Translations under genes and position numbers: made by a program | Shown here: positions 5,905 through 6,197 of the stretch, one piece after another | Position numbering within the stretch: the first letter of the stretch is position 1 | Layout: each line of letters begins with the position of its first letter | DNA from: Gammaproteobacteria bacterium | GTDB lineage: Bacteria; Pseudomonadota; Gammaproteobacteria; SZUA-140 | Direction: 5' to 3' | NCBI GenBank assembly: GCA_026982145.1 | Contig: JALSHQ010000035.1 | Span: forward strand, 1 to 6,197 | Length of the DNA: 6,197 nt | Notes under the pieces: model-generated | The model's database searches: none | The model's input: the letters and a program-made list of their open reading frames with translations, nothing else | What the model was told of the DNA's origin: nothing

Positions 5905-6197
5905 ATGACAACGCGTAAAAAAAGAAAGGCAGGCGGGGCGGTCTATATTGTTGATGGCAGCCGCACGCCGTTTCTAAAAGTAAAAGGTGCTCCGGGTCCT
6001 TTTCTGGCGTCTGATTTAGCCGTGGCTGCGGCGCGCCCCCTATTGGCGCGTCAACCGTTTGAGATATCAGCGCTCGACGAGGTGATCGTGGGTTGTGTCA
6101 TGCCGACACCGGATGAGGTCAACATTGCGCGCATCATCGCCCTGCGACTCGGCTGTGATCAACATCTGCCCGCCTGGACGGTGCAGCGTAACTGCGC
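5905..6197 (+). CDS. Thiolase family protein (acetyl-CoA acyltransferase), N-terminal part (cut by the right window edge)
   Basis: Ninety-seven complete codons are present from the ATG at 5905. The protein starts MTTRKKRKAGGAVYIVDGSR and continues TPF, SDLAVAAARPLLA, DEVIVGCVMPTPDEVNIARI and WTVQRNC. The VDGxRTPF opening, the NIAR block and VQRNC are thiolase landmarks, and Cys97 is the nucleophile that carries the acyl group. It is the last full codon of the window. Thiolases of this type cleave 3-ketoacyl-CoA to acetyl-CoA and a shortened acyl-CoA, the last step of each beta-oxidation round. The ribosome-binding site AGAGGG overlaps the fadE stop codon and the gap is 11 bases, so the two genes are very likely co-transcribed and may be translationally coupled. 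A lysine/arginine-rich stretch (residues 4-8) precedes the domain. Whether it is FadA-like, FadI-like or a biosynthetic acetyl-CoA acetyltransferase cannot be settled from this fragment; context favours degradation. Confidence 0.92.
   Translation, partial: MTTRKKRKAGGAVYIVDGSRTPFLKVKGAPGPFLASDLAVAAARPLLARQPFEISALDEVIVGCVMPTPDEVNIARIIALRLGCDQHLPAWTVQRNC

Noticed and set aside
5615..5911. 98-codon minus-strand ORF over the fadE end
   Set aside because: It overlaps the conserved FadE C-terminus antisense and resembles no known protein.
1..6197. Mobile element, phage, CRISPR or defence system
   Set aside because: No transposase, integrase, repeat array, terminal repeats or defence-like domain was seen; every long real ORF is a recognisable housekeeping or lipid-metabolism gene.

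Overview
The window looks like a chromosomal segment of a gammaproteobacterium. The evidence is that the fadE and ubiD products match the Escherichia coli proteins closely in length and block by block. All genes are dense, intact in reading frame and similar in base composition. I see no transposase, integrase, tRNA, rRNA, CRISPR array or long repeat, and the region reads as ordinary core metabolism.

Layout, left to right. Positions 1-228 (minus) hold the N-terminal 76 codons of an MgtC/SapB-family membrane protein that runs off the left edge. Positions 392-1567 (minus) hold a patatin-like phospholipase/esterase. Positions 1705-3186 (minus) hold ubiD, the prenylated-FMN-dependent decarboxylase of ubiquinone synthesis. 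These three minus-strand genes are separated by gaps of 163 and 137 bases, with no clear intrinsic terminator between them. A 280-base divergent control region (3187-3466) separates ubiD from the plus-strand genes. Those are fadE (3467-5893), a membrane-anchored acyl-CoA dehydrogenase, and, 11 bases later, the start of a thiolase (5905 to the right edge), cut just after its catalytic cysteine codon.

How the genes may work together. FadE performs the first oxidation of each beta-oxidation round and a thiolase performs the last cleavage, so the plus-strand pair is a fatty-acid degradation operon. Electrons from acyl-CoA dehydrogenases normally reach ubiquinone through ETF and ETF-quinone oxidoreductase, and UbiD makes ubiquinone. 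The patatin-like enzyme could release fatty acids from lipids. This functional link is inference from gene order; only the fadE-thiolase pairing is strongly supported.

No new multi-gene system was found. The least explained part is the ubiD/fadE intergenic region. It holds a consensus -35 box, a perfect 12-base palindrome placed like an operator, a possible 21-codon ORF with a strong ribosome-binding site, and a chain of very short ORFs plus an inverted repeat directly in front of ubiD, which has no good ribosome-binding site of its own.
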